Assembly: GCA_002082585.1 (NCBI GenBank)
Contig: CP020563.1
Location: forward strand, 4,892,001-4,956,000
Length of the DNA: 64,000 nucleotides
Origin: Kitasatospora albolonga
GTDB lineage: Bacteria; Actinomycetota; Actinomycetes; Streptomycetales; Streptomycetaceae
Direction of reading: 5' to 3'
Shown here: piece after piece, positions 16,700 through 29,085 of the stretch
How positions within the stretch are numbered: the stretch's first letter is position 1
Layout: the number at the start of each line of letters is the position of its first letter
Made by a program: the position numbers and the translations under genes
The notes under the pieces: model-generated
Told to the model about the DNA's origin: nothing
Databases searched by the model: none
What the model saw: only the letters and a program-made list of their open reading frames with translations

Positions 16700-17765
16700 T
16701 CAGCCGATGACGGTCCAGGTGTCGGACCCGGCGAGGAGTGCGCCGAGGTCCCCCTTGCCGTCGCGCTGCACGGCGGCGTCCACCTGGTCGGACATCAGGG
16801 TGTCGTAGACGGGCCGCTCGACGCTGCGCAGCACCCCGATGGGGGTGTGGTGCAGGGTGTCGGCGTCGGCCAGCCGCGACAGCGCGAACGCCGTGGTGGG
16901 GGAGTCCGCGTGGGCGTCGTGGACGAGGACCTGGGAGCGGTTGTCGTCGGTGACGGCGACGACTTCCAGATCACCGGTGGTCTGATTGCGGACGACGCCC
17001 TTGGAGCCGTCGGCTCCGAAGAGGATCGGCTGCCCGTGTTCGAGGCGGATGACGGCCTCGGCGGCCTGCTCCTTGTCCTTGAGGACCTCGAAGGCGCCGT
17101 CGTTGAAGATGTTGCAGTTCTGGTAGATCTCCACCAGCGCCGTGCCCGGGTGCTCCGCCGCCGCGCGCAGCACGCTGGTGAGGTGCTTGCGGTCGGAGTC
17201 GACCGTCCGCGCCACGAACGTGGCCTCCGCGCCGATGGCCAGGGAGACCGGGTTGAAGGGCGCGTCGAGCGAACCCATCGGCGTCGACTTGGTGATCTTG
17301 CCGAGCTCGGACGTGGGGCTGTACTGGCCCTTGGTCAGCCCGTAGATCCGGTTGTTGAAGAGGAGGATCTTCAGGTTGACGTTGCGGCGCAGGGCATGGA
17401 TGAGGTGGTTGCCGCCGATGGAGAGCGCGTCGCCGTCCCCGGTGACCACCCAGACCGACAGATCGCGGCGGGAGGTGGCGAGCCCGGTGGCGATGGAGGG
17501 GGCGCGGCCGTGGATGGAGTGCATCCCGTACGTGTTCATGTAGTACGGGAAACGGGAGGAGCAGCCGATACCGGAGACGAAGGCGATGTTCTCCTTCGCG
17601 AGGCCCAGCTCCGGCATGAAGCCCTGCACCGCGGCGAGGACGGCGTAGTCACCGCAGCCGGGGCACCAGCGCACTTCCTGGTCGGATTTGAAGTCCTTCA
17701 TGGACTGTTTCGCCTCGGCCTTGGGCACCAGCTGCAGCAGTTCGTTGTGCTGCAGTTCCTCGGTG

Positions 17766-17773
<8 letters not shown>
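16700..17773 (-). CDS. korB: 2-oxoacid:ferredoxin oxidoreductase beta subunit
   Basis: 357 residues. WCPGCGDYAVL (about 36) and GIGCSSRFP (about 70) supply iron-sulfur cysteines; GDGDALSIGGNHLIHALRRN with LLFNNRIYGLTKGQ is the thiamine pyrophosphate/Mg site. Together with KorA it oxidatively decarboxylates 2-oxoglutarate (or a related 2-oxoacid) to the acyl-CoA, reducing ferredoxin in the cytosol. Its start overlaps the korA stop by eight bases. 2-Oxoglutarate as substrate is by similarity to mycobacterial KorAB. Confidence 0.95.
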
Positions 17774-19730
<1,957 letters not shown>

Positions 19731-20245
19731 TGAACTGGACCTCCCTTGGGGCGGCGGTTCGGAACCGTCCGGCCAGCCGGCGGTCCCAGAGGCAACCCTA
19801 CGTCCGTGCGGTTCGCCCTCCAGGGGCCGATCATATGGTGGACGCTGTTTTGAGACACCCTTTTAGCCCGTTTTGCCATCTTCCTTAAGCCCCCCGATCG
19901 CTGGATGGACGTGCTCTGCTCGTAGGTCTTTCGTGCTAGGCCCTCCGTAGCCCTTCCGCCCAGGACTGCCCGGCGGAGGTCTGCCGGACACCCCTGGCGG
20001 AGATCTGCGGGGCGCACGCCGGGTGCTCGTCGGGCGCCTGCGGGGCGCCTGCCGGGTGCCGGTAGGTGTCGGTGGTTGCCGGTGGGCGTCGGTGAGTGCC
20101 GGTGAGTGTCCGTCGGCGGCTCGGGGTGGGTGGTCCGGTGGGCGGGCTGGTGGATGGCCTGGTGGAGGGGCGGTCGGGGCGGGTGGGTGGTCGAGTGGGC
20201 GGCTGTGTGGGCGCCCGGGCGGGTAACTGACAGGGTGTCAGATCG
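19731..20245. other. Intergenic region with GGTG-rich repeats
   Basis: No supported gene. The part next to korA (19820-19900) is comparatively AT-rich and should hold its promoter; a TATGAT-like -10 reads leftward at 19830-19835. The part at about 20030-20220 is a degenerate repeat of GTGCCGGTGAGTGTC-like and GGGCGG-rich units with no hairpin I would call with confidence. Confidence 0.5.
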
Positions 20246-20926
20246 CTAGGAGTTCAGATAGGTGAGTACGGCGAGGACGCGCCGGTGGTCCCCGTCGCTG
20301 GGCGAGAGCCCCAGCTTCTGGAAGATATTGCTGACGTGCTTCTCCACCGCCCCGTCGCTCACCACGAGCTGCCGGGCGATCGCCGAGTTCGTCCGGCCCT
20401 CGGCCATCAGACCTAGAACCTCCCGCTCGCGCGGCGTCAGCCCCACCAGCACGTCCTGCTTGCGGCTGCGGCCCAGCAACTGCGCCACCACCTCGGGGTC
20501 CAGCGCCGTCCCGCCGCGCGCCACCCGTACGACCGCGTCGACGAACTCGCGGACCTCGGCCACCCGGTCCTTCAGCAGATACCCCACGCCCCGGCTGCTG
20601 CCCGCCAGCAGCTCGGTGGCGTACCGCTCCTCCACGTACTGCGAGAGGACCAGGACCCCTGTCCCCGGATACTCCTTCCGCAGCCGCACCGCCGCCCGTA
20701 CGCCCTCGTCGGTGTGGGTCGGCGGCATCCGCACATCGGCCACCACCACATCGGGCAGTGCCTGCTCCGCGTCGAGGTCCGCCACGGTCTTCAGCAGGGC
20801 CTCGGCGTCCCCCACCCCGGCGACCACGTCGTGCCCGAGATCGGTGAGCAGACGGGTGAGACCTTCCCGCAGCAGGACCGAATCCTCGGCGATGACTACC
20901 CGCACTCTGTTCTCCACGTGCTCCAC
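20246..20926 (-). CDS. NarL/LuxR-type response regulator
   Basis: 226 residues from the GTG at 20926 (GTGs at 20917 and 20905 are also possible). The receiver opens VRVVIAEDSVLLREGL, with the phospho-acceptor Asp in VVVADVRMPP and Lys in YLLKDRV; the C-terminal HTH is LTPREREVLGLMAEGRTNSAIARQLVVSDGAVEKHVSNIFQKLGL. It is the only response regulator here and lies downstream of two histidine kinase genes, so it is the natural partner of one or both. Confidence 0.93.
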   Translation of the reverse strand: MEHVENRVRVVIAEDSVLLREGLTRLLTDLGHDVVAGVGDAEALLKTVADLDAEQALPDVVVADVRMPPTHTDEGVRAAVRLRKEYPGTGVLVLSQYVEERYATELLAGSSRGVGYLLKDRVAEVREFVDAVVRVARGGTALDPEVVAQLLGRSRKQDVLVGLTPREREVLGLMAEGRTNSAIARQLVVSDGAVEKHVSNIFQKLGLSPSDGDHRRVLAVLTYLNS

Positions 20927-21365
20927 GGTGCTGCGCCCCCGCTGTTCTCCGGTGATTCCGCGCTCTCGCGGCTCTGCCTGCTCTGCCTCTTCACGGCCCG
21001 CGTCTCCGCGTCCGACACCCTCAGCATCCCAGGCCCGGGGCACGGATGGGGGGCCTGTGGATAACGTGCCCGATCGCGCCGCCCCGCCCGGAAATCCGGC
21101 ATCGAATGCAGACCGACGGTGAGGCTGCGCGGTGGGCGGGTGGTGGGGGCGGGGTGGAGCGGTGGCCGAGGGGGAGGCTGGGCCGTGGGCCGTGGGCCGT
21201 GGGCCGTGGGCCGTGAGGCGTGAGGCGTGAGCCGTGAGGCGTGGGGCGTGGGGCGTGGGCCGTGAGGCGCTGGGCCGTGGGGTGCTGGGCCGTGAGGCGT
21301 GGGCCGTGAGCCGTGAGGAGTGAGGCGCTGGGCCGTGGGGTGCGGGGCTTGTGGGGTGAGCTGGT
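20927..21365. other. Intergenic region with 9-bp repeats
   Basis: No supported gene. From about 21180 to 21345 the sequence is a run of imperfect units of the form GGCCGTGAGGCGTGAG and GGCCGTGGG, more than fifteen in number, with no coding frame of quality. It separates the response regulator from the first kinase gene and may affect read-through. Confidence 0.7.
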
Positions 21366-22697
21366 TCAGCCGCGCCAGGGCAGTTCGGCGGTGACCGTCG
21401 TCGGGCCGCCTGCCGGGGAGTCCACCACCAGGACCCCGTCCACGGCGTCCAGCCGTTCCGTCAGCCCGGCCAGACCGCTGCCTGCCGAGACCGCCGCGCC
21501 GCCCCGCCCGTTGTCGGTGACCTGGAGCATCAAGCGGTCCGCCGTACGCCACACATCGACCGTGGCCCGGGTCGCCCCCGCGTGCTTGCTGACGTTCTGC
21601 AGGAGCTCCGAGACGGTGAAGTACGCGATGCCCTCGATGGCCTGTGCGGGCCGTGCGTCCAGGTCCACCTCCACCGTGACGGGGACGGTGCAGCGTGAGG
21701 CGATGGCGGAGAGTGCGGCGTCGAGGCCGCGGTCGGTGAGGACGGCGGGGTGGATGCCGCGCGCGAGGTCGCGCAGTTCCTGGAGGGCGACCTTCACCTC
21801 TCCGTGGGCCTCCTCCACCATCCGCGCCGCCACCTCCGGGTCATCGGCGAGCTTCTCCTTCGCCAGGCCGAGATCCATGGCCAGGGCGACGAGCCGGGCC
21901 TGCGCACCGTCGTGGAGGTCCCGTTCTATACGGCGCAGGTCGGCGGCGGCGGTGTCCACGACCACGCCCCGGTCCGACTCCAGCTCGGTGACCCGGGCGG
22001 ACAGCGAGGACGGGCCCAGCAGACCGGACACCATCAGCCGGTCCACCGAGACCAGCCCCTGCACGATCCACGGGGCCACCAGCACCAGCACCAGGCCCAC
22101 CGCACCCGTCGCCGCCAGTTCGAGGGGGGAGTCCAGGTACTGCGTGTGGGTGCGGTCCCCGTACAGCTGGATGCCGTCGGTCCCCACGAACACCGGGAAG
22201 ATCCAGTGCCACAGCGGGTACGTCAGCGCCATCAGGCCGTACCCCCAGAACACCACCGACACCGAGAACGTGAACACGGCCCAGGGAAAGTGCAGCAGAG
22301 TGTAGAGAAGGTGACGCCAGGAGACCCCGCTCTTGAGGACGGCGCTCATCCACGACATCGGGCTGCCGGTCTTCCCCCGCACCCGGGCGGGCTCCGCCAC
22401 GTCCAGCTTCAGCAGCCCGCGCGCCCGGGCCCGCTCCATCGCCCCGAACCCCCGGCAGACGGCCAGGCCGACCGCGAGCAGCGGAACCCCGACGAAGGTG
22501 ATGAGCAGACCGGCGCTCATGGACGTCATGGTGACCGAGAAGACGAACATCACCGTGGCCAGCGGCAGGCTCAGCACGGCATAGAGGAGCTCGCGCCAGC
22601 TACGTGCCTCCAGGGGCGCGCGCAGTACAGCAGGGAGGAAGTGGTCCCCCGGGGACTGCCCCCGGGACCCGGGGTACTGACCCGTGTGGTCGCGCAT
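21366..22697 (-). CDS. Sensor histidine kinase, first of tandem pair
   Basis: 443 residues from the ATG at 22697 (GGGAG six bases upstream); a longer frame opens at 22745. A membrane domain with four to five segments lies in about residues 20-235. The HisKA_3 box RRIERDLHDGAQARLVALAM contains the phospho-acceptor His, and the ATPase shows N-box ELLQNVSKHAGA and G-box NGRGGA, SGLAGL. It belongs to the NarX/DesK class. The kinase core is almost identical to the neighbour at 23028-24218. Confidence 0.92.
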   Translation of the reverse strand: MRDHTGQYPGSRGQSPGDHFLPAVLRAPLEARSWRELLYAVLSLPLATVMFVFSVTMTSMSAGLLITFVGVPLLAVGLAVCRGFGAMERARARGLLKLDVAEPARVRGKTGSPMSWMSAVLKSGVSWRHLLYTLLHFPWAVFTFSVSVVFWGYGLMALTYPLWHWIFPVFVGTDGIQLYGDRTHTQYLDSPLELAATGAVGLVLVLVAPWIVQGLVSVDRLMVSGLLGPSSLSARVTELESDRGVVVDTAAADLRRIERDLHDGAQARLVALAMDLGLAKEKLADDPEVAARMVEEAHGEVKVALQELRDLARGIHPAVLTDRGLDAALSAIASRCTVPVTVEVDLDARPAQAIEGIAYFTVSELLQNVSKHAGATRATVDVWRTADRLMLQVTDNGRGGAAVSAGSGLAGLTERLDAVDGVLVVDSPAGGPTTVTAELPWRG

Positions 22698-23027
22698 GCC
22701 CGACTCCCTGTGGTCCCGCGTGTCCGGTCCGTATGCCGTGGCCATGAGTGCCGTCCGTTCTTTCTCTTCTGCCGATTCTTCTGTCGATCACTTCTGCCGA
22801 TCGGCGGAGCGCTCCGCTTTCCCGCTCCGCGCCCACGCCCGTGCTCGTCGTTGCTCGTGCTCGCCGTTCGTGCTCGTCCACCGCGGACCGTGTTCTTCAA
22901 GGGTGCTCGGCCGTGCTCTCCGGCACCATGCAGCCGGTCTCCGTATCCGTCCGGGGGTTTTCCCCACCCCCGGACACACTTCGGGGGTGCCCGGACCGCT
23001 CGGAAGCGACCACGGGCCCGGGGGCGC
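22698..23027. other. Gap between tandem kinase genes
   Basis: No supported gene. Contains a less GC-rich patch (about 22755-22800) that probably carries the promoter of the first kinase, and an inverted repeat around 22800-22820 (GGCGGAGCGCTCCGC). Nothing else is recognised. Confidence 0.45.
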
Positions 23028-24218
23028 TCACGACACCCGGCCGGCCGCCGGAGCCCGGTCGCGCCAGGGCAGCTCGGCGGTAACCGTCGTCGGGCCGCCC
23101 ACCGGGGAGTCCAGGACGAACAGCCCGTCCACCGCCCCCAGCCGCTCGGCCAGCCCCGCCATCCCCGTACCGCCGTCGATCCGGGCCCCGCCCGATCCGT
23201 CGTCCCTGACCTGGAGCATCAGCCGGTCCGCCGTACGCCACACCTCGACGGAGGCCGACCGGGCACCGCTGTGCTTGCTGACGTTCTGGAGGAGCTCCGA
23301 GACCGTGAAGTACGCGATGCCCTCGATCGCCTCCGCCGGACGCCCCGGCAGATCCACCGACACGGTGACGGGGACGGTGCAGCGTGAGGCGATGGCGGAG
23401 AGTGCGGCGTCGAGGCCGCGGTCGGTGAGGACGGCGGGGTGGATGCCGCGCGCGAGGTCGCGCAGTTCCTGAAGAGCGACCTTCACCTCTCCGTGGGCTT
23501 CCTCCACCATCCGCGCCGCCGCCTCCGGATCGCCCGTCAGCTTCTCCTTCGCCAGCCCCAACCCCATCGCGAGGGCGACGAGCCGGGCCTGCGCACCGTC
23601 GTGGAGATCCCGCTCGATACGGCGCAGATCGGCGGCGGCGGTGTCCACGACCACGCCCCGGTCCGACTCCAGCTCCGCGATCCGCCGCTCCAGCTCGTCC
23701 GAGCGCGACAACAGCCCCCGCACCATCGCCCGGTCAACCGCCGTCAGCCTCCGCGCGATGAACGGGAGCACCGGCCACAGGACGAACAGGCTCACCAGCG
23801 TCACCGTGAACGTCAGCACCCCCCACGGCAGCCGGACGAACGCATACAGCAGCGAACGCCAGCCCACCGGGTCCTTCAGCCCCGACCAGAGCCGGGGAAA
23901 GAACCCCTCCTCACGCCGACCGAGCGTCAGCGGACTCGGCTCCTCGATCCGCACCCCGAGCAACGACCGTGCCCGGCCCCGCTCCAGCCGCCCCAGCCGC
24001 CGCGCGCCCCGCAGCCCGACGACGAGCACCGGCAGCCCGATCACGGTGACGGCGAGCCCCACACCGACGGCGATCACCAGGATCGCGTGGACGAACCCGA
24101 CGATCGCCATCGGCAGGTTGACCAGCAGATGCGCGATCTCCCGCCAGGTCCACCGGTCGAGGGCGAAGCGGGCGGGCGGCAGCTCGTCGGGGGCCGGTAC
24201 GGAAGGGCTCATGGTCAT
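23028..24218 (-). CDS. Sensor histidine kinase, second of tandem pair
   Basis: 396 residues from the ATG at 24218 (ATG at 24212 also possible). Four membrane segments occupy about residues 25-185, arranged as in the neighbour. The HisKA_3 box (RRIERDLHDGAQARLVALAM), N-box (ELLQNVSKHSGA) and G-boxes (DDGSGGA, GTGMAGL) are intact. Its sensor half differs from the first kinase while the catalytic half is nearly the same, so the two may sense different signals for one regulator. Confidence 0.92.
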   Translation of the reverse strand: MTMSPSVPAPDELPPARFALDRWTWREIAHLLVNLPMAIVGFVHAILVIAVGVGLAVTVIGLPVLVVGLRGARRLGRLERGRARSLLGVRIEEPSPLTLGRREEGFFPRLWSGLKDPVGWRSLLYAFVRLPWGVLTFTVTLVSLFVLWPVLPFIARRLTAVDRAMVRGLLSRSDELERRIAELESDRGVVVDTAAADLRRIERDLHDGAQARLVALAMGLGLAKEKLTGDPEAAARMVEEAHGEVKVALQELRDLARGIHPAVLTDRGLDAALSAIASRCTVPVTVSVDLPGRPAEAIEGIAYFTVSELLQNVSKHSGARSASVEVWRTADRLMLQVRDDGSGGARIDGGTGMAGLAERLGAVDGLFVLDSPVGGPTTVTAELPWRDRAPAAGRVS

Positions 24219-24310
24219 GGCACCAGCCTGCCGGGCCGGTTCCGCGCACGCCATGGGGCTCGTGGGTGGCATGAAGTAGGGATAACCCCACCTCGGCGCG
24301 ACGCGGCTGC

Positions 24311-24338
24311 TTACTGTGCGTTTATCAGGGCCTAGACT
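24311..24338 (+). promoter_or_regulatory. Promoter of the partial nuo operon
   Basis: TTACTG (24311-24316), a 16-base spacer and TAGACT (24333-24338) form a plausible sigma-70-type promoter about 70 bases before the nuoA start, in the gap divergent from the second kinase gene. Confidence 0.5.
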
Positions 24339-24407
24339 CCCGTGCGTACGAAGAGACCCCGGGAACGGGCGGGGCCAGAACTGGATGACGATGAGCAAGG
24401 GGCGGAC

Positions 24408-24851
24408 GTGAAGGACATGGCGTACGTGCCGGAAGTGCCGCACGTGGCGTACGTGCCGGTCCACCAACAGACCGCCCTCGCGTCGGAGTACTTCCAGAGC
24501 TACTCGGTGGTGGGCCTGCTCGCCCTGGTCGGCGTTCTGTTCGTGGCCGTCGCGTTCGGGGCGGGACGGCTCCTGCGCCCCGTGGTCCCCACCCCGGAGA
24601 AGCTGCTCACGTACGAGTGCGGTGTCGACCCCGTCGGCGAGGGCTGGGCCCACACCCAGGTCCGCTACTACGTCTACGCCTTCCTTTACGTCATCTTCGC
24701 CGTCGACTCCATCTTTCTGTTCCCGTGGGCGACGGTCTTCGCGGCACCCGGGTACGGCGCGACCACGCTGGTGGAAATGTTCGTCTTCCTCGGCTTCCTC
24801 GCCGTGGGACTGCTCTACGCATGGAAGAAGGGCGTCCTCGCATGGGCCTGA
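24408..24851 (+). CDS. nuoA2: Complex I subunit A paralogue (NuoA2)
   Basis: 147 residues from a GTG at 24408 with AAGGGG upstream; the frame opens at 24342 but the extra residues exceed the family length. Three membrane helices: [21 protein letters not shown], then the TYECGVDP signature with [22 protein letters not shown], and [15 protein letters not shown]. NuoA sits beside the quinone cavity of complex I. First gene of a ten-gene operon with overlapping stops and starts. Confidence 0.93.
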   Translation: MKDMAYVPEVPHVAYVPVHQQTALASEYFQSYSVVGLLALVGVLFVAVAFGAGRLLRPVVPTPEKLLTYECGVDPVGEGWAHTQVRYYVYAFLYVIFAVDSIFLFPWATVFAAPGYGATTLVEMFVFLGFLAVGLLYAWKKGVLAWA

Positions 24852-25570
24852 CGAGCCGGCCGACTCCTGAGGAGCAGCAGCCCGATCCGGTGTCTCCGGC
24901 CGACGCGCGGACGGCGGCGGCCGAGCCCGAACCGGTGCTCCTCCCGGAACCGAAGCGCCTCGGCCTCCTCTCCCGGCTCGCGCCCGAACCGATGAAGGTC
25001 GTCCTCAACTGGGGCCGCCGCTACAGCCTCTGGGTCTTCAACTTCGGACTCGCCTGCTGCGCCATCGAGTTCATCGCCGCCTCCATGGCACGCCACGACT
25101 TCATCCGCCTCGGCGTGATCCCCTTCGCGCCCGGCCCCCGCCAGGCGGACCTGATGATCGTCTCCGGCACGGTGACGGACAAGATGGCGCCCGCCGTGAA
25201 GCGCCTGTACGAGCAGATGCCCGAACCGAAGTACGTCGTCTCCTTCGGCGCCTGCTCCAACTGCGGCGGCCCCTACTGGGACTCGTACTCCGTCACCAAG
25301 GGCGTCGACCAGATCATCCCCGTGGATGTGTACGTACCCGGGTGCCCGCCCCGGCCCGAGGCGCTGCTCCAGGGCATTCTCAAGCTCCAGGAGAAGATCG
25401 CGCGCGAGTCCCTGGCGGAGCGGTACGCGCCCGGGGCCGACCCTTCGCCGACGGTCTCCGGCCCCTCCGGCGGAACCCCGTCAACGGCGGCGCTGCGCAG
25501 CGGCCTTGTCACCGCCCCGACGCCCCCGGGGGCGGCCCGGGGGAAGGGACCGGAGGAGGAGCAGCGGTGA
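24842..25570 (+). CDS. nuoB2: Complex I subunit B paralogue (NuoB2)
   Basis: 242 residues; overlaps nuoA2 by ten bases. Ligands of the terminal 4Fe-4S cluster N2 are present: adjacent cysteines in [19 protein letters not shown], and [11 protein letters not shown]. Unlike ordinary NuoB (about 160-180 residues) it has a charged 50-residue N-terminal extension and a Pro/Gly-rich C-terminal tail of about 45. The cluster would normally pass electrons to quinone at the NuoB-NuoD interface, but no NuoD is encoded here. Confidence 0.95.
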   Translation: MGLTSRPTPEEQQPDPVSPADARTAAAEPEPVLLPEPKRLGLLSRLAPEPMKVVLNWGRRYSLWVFNFGLACCAIEFIAASMARHDFIRLGVIPFAPGPRQADLMIVSGTVTDKMAPAVKRLYEQMPEPKYVVSFGACSNCGGPYWDSYSVTKGVDQIIPVDVYVPGCPPRPEALLQGILKLQEKIARESLAERYAPGADPSPTVSGPSGGTPSTAALRSGLVTAPTPPGAARGKGPEEEQR

Positions 25571-26898
25571 GCGAGCGTCAGCACCAGGACCCCCACCCGT
25601 ACGACCGGCTTCCTGACGCCGTCGCCGAGCTGTTCGGCGAGGGCGCGACGGCGGAGTCCGCGTACGACCTGCTCACCGTCGACATCCCTGCCACGGAGTG
25701 GACCACCGCCCTGCGGACCGCCCGCGACCAACTCGGCTGCACCTACTTCGACTGGCTCAGCGCCGTGGACGAACCGGGTACGGGCTTCCGCGTCTGCGCC
25801 CATGTCGCGGCTCTCGGGCACGGCACGGTCCGGCGGCTCATGCTGCGTACCACCGTCCCGCACGACGCGGCCGTCCTGCCGACCGCGATCGACGTCTACG
25901 CGGGCGCGGCCTGGCACGAGCGCGAGACGCACGAGATGTTCGGCATCGCCTTCGAGGACCACCCCGATCTCGCCCCGCTCCTGCTGCCCGAGGGGTTCGA
26001 GGGCCACCCGCTGCGCAAAGACTTCGTCCTGGCCGCGCGGGTCGCCAAGGCATGGCCGGGCGCGAAGGAGCCGGGGGAGTCCGAACACGGCGGCCCCAAG
26101 CGCCGCACAATGCTTCCGCCCGGGGTCCCCGACCCGAACGAGTGGGGCCCCCTCAAGGGCCAGCTTCCCCCTGCCGCGGCCCGCCCGGGACGCGCGGCCC
26201 GTCCCGCGGCGGCCGGTGACCGCCCGCCCCGCCGCACCCGTTCGGCGAGCGAGGGCTCGGCGGCGCAACGCCCGCAGCCGACAGGGGCGGAGGCCCCCGC
26301 CGCTCCGGCCACCCCGGCCTCCACCCAGCCGGAGGCCGTACAGCCTCCGCCCGCGCCCGCACCCACGCGTCCGCGCCGCTCCCGTTCGGCGTCCGGCGGT
26401 TCGGCGAGTCAGCGGAGCGAGCAGGGGTCGGAGACCGGGCAGCCGGGTCCCGAGACCTCGGGGGATCGAGCCCTCGAGGCCCCCGCGCCGCGCCCGCCCC
26501 GTCGCTCCCGCTCCGTCTCGGACGGCTCCGCGAGCCAGCGGCCCGAGCAGGGGGCGGAAGCGCCCGCGCCGCGTCCGCCGCGCCGGTCCCGCTCCGCGTC
26601 GGACGGGTCCGCGAGCCAACGTGTCCGCAGCACCGACGCCCCCTGGCACGACGCCCAACCGGCGTTCGACGACCCGGCGGCCCCATCGGACAGGCCCGAC
26701 GCCTCTCCCGGCGGGCCCGACGCCACCCCCGCATCCGAGAAGCCCGGCCCCGGCTCCGACAAAGCCGCCCCCGCTTCCGGGAAGCCCGACCCCGAACCCG
26801 AGACGCACACCCCCGCATCCGAGAAGCCCGGCCCCGGCCCTGACCCAACCGGGCCCGACCCCGACACCCCCCATCCCGCCGGAGGCGATACCGAGTGA
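25567..26898 (+). CDS. nuoC2: NuoC-like subunit with long repetitive tail
   Basis: 443 residues from a GTG overlapping nuoB2 by four bases. Residues 1-165 match the 30-kDa subunit NuoC, with the signature [20 protein letters not shown] and [10 protein letters not shown]. The remaining 270 residues are disordered-looking, with four copies of a [20 protein letters not shown] unit (about 215-360) and ASEKPGPG units near the end. The tail is far beyond the family length. NuoC holds NuoD in ordinary complexes; NuoD is missing here. Confidence 0.9.
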   Translation: MSERQHQDPHPYDRLPDAVAELFGEGATAESAYDLLTVDIPATEWTTALRTARDQLGCTYFDWLSAVDEPGTGFRVCAHVAALGHGTVRRLMLRTTVPHDAAVLPTAIDVYAGAAWHERETHEMFGIAFEDHPDLAPLLLPEGFEGHPLRKDFVLAARVAKAWPGAKEPGESEHGGPKRRTMLPPGVPDPNEWGPLKGQLPPAAARPGRAARPAAAGDRPPRRTRSASEGSAAQRPQPTGAEAPAAPATPASTQPEAVQPPPAPAPTRPRRSRSASGGSASQRSEQGSETGQPGPETSGDRALEAPAPRPPRRSRSVSDGSASQRPEQGAEAPAPRPPRRSRSASDGSASQRVRSTDAPWHDAQPAFDDPAAPSDRPDASPGGPDATPASEKPGPGSDKAAPASGKPDPEPETHTPASEKPGPGPDPTGPDPDTPHPAGGDTE

Positions 26899-27863
26899 AC
26901 GACGTGTCCGACGTCGCCCTCCGCCTGGCCATCGTCTTCGCCGTGTTCCTGGTCGCCCCGCTCCTCGTGGGCCAGACCGAGCACAAGGTGATGGCCCATA
27001 TGCAGGGCCGCCTGGGCCCCATGTACGCGGGCGGCTTCCACGGCTGGGCCCAGCTCGTCGCGGACGGTGTGAAGTTCGCGCAGAAGGAGGACGTGGTCCC
27101 GGCCGCCGCCGACCGCCGCGTCTTCCAGCTCGCCCCCGCCGTCGCCCTCCTCCCGTACCTCCTCGTCCTCGTGGCCATCCCCGTCGGCCCCGGCGACGGC
27201 GCGGTGGGCCAGGTCATCGACGCGGGCATCTTCTTCGTGCTGGCCGTGATGGGCATCGGTGTCCTCGGCTCGCTCATGGCGGGCTGGGCATCGGCCAACA
27301 AGTTCTCCCTGCTGGGCGGCCTCCGTACCGCCGCCCAGCTCCTCTCCTACGAACTCCCGATGCTCCTCGCCGCCGCCTCCGTGGCGATGGCGGCCGGTAC
27401 GGTCTCGCTCACCGGCATCCTCGACGCCTTCGAGTGGTGGTGGCTGCCCTGGCAGATCGTCGGAGCCCTGGTCTTCTTCGTCGCCGGTCTCGCCGAACTC
27501 CAGCGCCCGCCGTTCGACGCGCCGGTCGCCGACTCCGAGATCATCTTCGGCGCGTACACCGAGTACACGGGGCTGCGCTTCGCCCTGTTCCTCCTCGCCG
27601 AGTACGCGGGCATCGTCATCCTCTGCGCCCTGACCGCCGTCCTCTTCCTCGGCGGCTGGCACGGCCCGTTCGGCGCCGACGGGCTCGGCTGGCTCTGGAC
27701 CCTCCTCAAGACCGCCCTCCTCGCGTTCGTCGTCATCTGGCTGCGCGTCAGCTACCCGCGTCTGCGGGAGGACCAGTTGCAGAAGCTCGCCTGGACCACC
27801 CTCGTCCCTCTCGCCCTCGCGCAGATCGCGCTCACCGGCATCGTGAAGGTGGCGATCAACTAG
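26895..27863 (+). CDS. nuoH2: Complex I subunit H paralogue (NuoH2)
   Basis: 322 residues, eight membrane helices, GTG start overlapping nuoC2 (GTGA). Family motifs: [21 protein letters not shown] at the first loop, [27 protein letters not shown] and the [17 protein letters not shown] loop that lines the quinone entry. This subunit couples quinone chemistry to the proton channels. Confidence 0.95.
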   Translation: MNDVSDVALRLAIVFAVFLVAPLLVGQTEHKVMAHMQGRLGPMYAGGFHGWAQLVADGVKFAQKEDVVPAAADRRVFQLAPAVALLPYLLVLVAIPVGPGDGAVGQVIDAGIFFVLAVMGIGVLGSLMAGWASANKFSLLGGLRTAAQLLSYELPMLLAAASVAMAAGTVSLTGILDAFEWWWLPWQIVGALVFFVAGLAELQRPPFDAPVADSEIIFGAYTEYTGLRFALFLLAEYAGIVILCALTAVLFLGGWHGPFGADGLGWLWTLLKTALLAFVVIWLRVSYPRLREDQLQKLAWTTLVPLALAQIALTGIVKVAIN

Positions 27864-28456
27864 TGCCCCCGATCCCCGGCTCCGGCCTCGCCAAGGGCCT
27901 CGCCGTCACCCTCCGTACGATGACGAAGAAGACCGTCACCGCGCAGTACCCCGACACCCAGCCCGAACTCCCGCCCCGCTCCCGGGGCGTCATCGGGCTG
28001 TTCGAGGAGAACTGCACGGTCTGCATGCTCTGCGCCCGTGAGTGCCCCGACTGGTGCATCTACATCGACTCCCACAAGGAGACGGTGCCGCCCGCGGCCC
28101 CCGGCGGGCGCGAGCGCAGCCGCAACGTCCTCGACCGCTTCGCCATCGACTTCTCCCTCTGCATGTACTGCGGTATCTGCATCGAGGTCTGCCCCTTCGA
28201 CGCCCTCTTCTGGTCGCCCGAGTTCGAGTACGCGGAGACGGACATCCACGAGCTCACCCACGAGCGGGACAAGCTCCGCGAGTGGATGTGGACCGTGCCG
28301 GAACCGCCCGCGCTCGACCCGGGCGCCGAGGAGCCGAAGGAGATCGCCGCGGCCCGCAAGACGGCGGAGAAACTCGCCACCCAGCAGGCGCAGGAAGCCC
28401 AACAGACCCAGCAAGCCCAGCAGGCCCAGCAGAACGAGGAGGGAGGAACTCCGTGA
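27863..28456 (+). CDS. nuoI2: Complex I subunit I paralogue (NuoI2)
   Basis: 197 residues from the GTG at 27863, which shares one base with the nuoH2 stop. Two ferredoxin-type 4Fe-4S motifs: [17 protein letters not shown] and [20 protein letters not shown]. These relay electrons between the input module and NuoB. The C-terminus ends in a Gln/Ala-rich run ([17 protein letters not shown]). With no NuoEFG nearby, the natural electron donor is unclear; reduced ferredoxin is a reasonable guess. Confidence 0.94.
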   Translation: MPPIPGSGLAKGLAVTLRTMTKKTVTAQYPDTQPELPPRSRGVIGLFEENCTVCMLCARECPDWCIYIDSHKETVPPAAPGGRERSRNVLDRFAIDFSLCMYCGICIEVCPFDALFWSPEFEYAETDIHELTHERDKLREWMWTVPEPPALDPGAEEPKEIAAARKTAEKLATQQAQEAQQTQQAQQAQQNEEGGTP

Positions 28457-29085
28457 CGCTCCCCGCACCCTCCCTGCTCGCCACAGCCGCAGCCACCACC
28501 GGCCACCCCGGCTTCCTCTCCCCGACCGGTGTCGAGATCGCGTTCGTCCTGGTCGGCCTCGCCACCCTCGGCGCCGCCGTCATCACGGTCACCACCAGGC
28601 AGCTGGTGCACGCCGCCCTCTGGCTCGTTGTGGCGCTCGGCGGGCTGGCCGTCGAATACCTCCTGCTCACCGCGGAGTTCATCGCCTGGGTCCAGGTACT
28701 GATCTACGTCGGTTCCGTCGTCGTCCTCCTCCTGTTCGGCCTGATGCTCACCCGGGCCCCCATCGGCCGCTCCCCGGACGCGGATTCGGGCAACCGGTGG
28801 GTCGCCCTCGGCGTGGCCCTCGCCTCGGCCGCCGCGCTCGTCTGGGTCGTCGTGGACGCCTTCCGCACCACCTGGATCGACCTTGAAGGACCGGCCCAGG
28901 GCTCCACCGCCGTCACCGGAGCCTTCCTGTTCCGGAACTGGGTCCTCCCTTTCGAGGCGCTCTCCGTCCTGCTGCTCGCCGCCCTCGTCGGCGCCATCGT
29001 CCTGTCCCGCAAGCACGACACGGACACCACCGTCCGGCCCGCCCCGGACGCGGACCCCCGACGCGGCAAGGAGGAGCAGAGCTGA
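28453..29085 (+). CDS. nuoJ2: Complex I subunit J paralogue (NuoJ2)
   Basis: 210 residues, GTG start overlapping nuoI2 by four bases. Five membrane helices; the conserved TM3 region [31 protein letters not shown] with its Glu and Tyr-Val-Gly is clear. NuoJ links the quinone site to the proton pathway. Confidence 0.94.
   Translation: MTLPAPSLLATAAATTGHPGFLSPTGVEIAFVLVGLATLGAAVITVTTRQLVHAALWLVVALGGLAVEYLLLTAEFIAWVQVLIYVGSVVVLLLFGLMLTRAPIGRSPDADSGNRWVALGVALASAAALVWVVVDAFRTTWIDLEGPAQGSTAVTGAFLFRNWVLPFEALSVLLLAALVGAIVLSRKHDTDTTVRPAPDADPRRGKEEQS

Noticed and set aside
25802..27862. Long plus-strand frame upstream of nuoI2 in the same register
   Set aside because: Arg/Pro-rich shadow of nuoC2 and nuoH2; real coding begins at the GTG at 27863.
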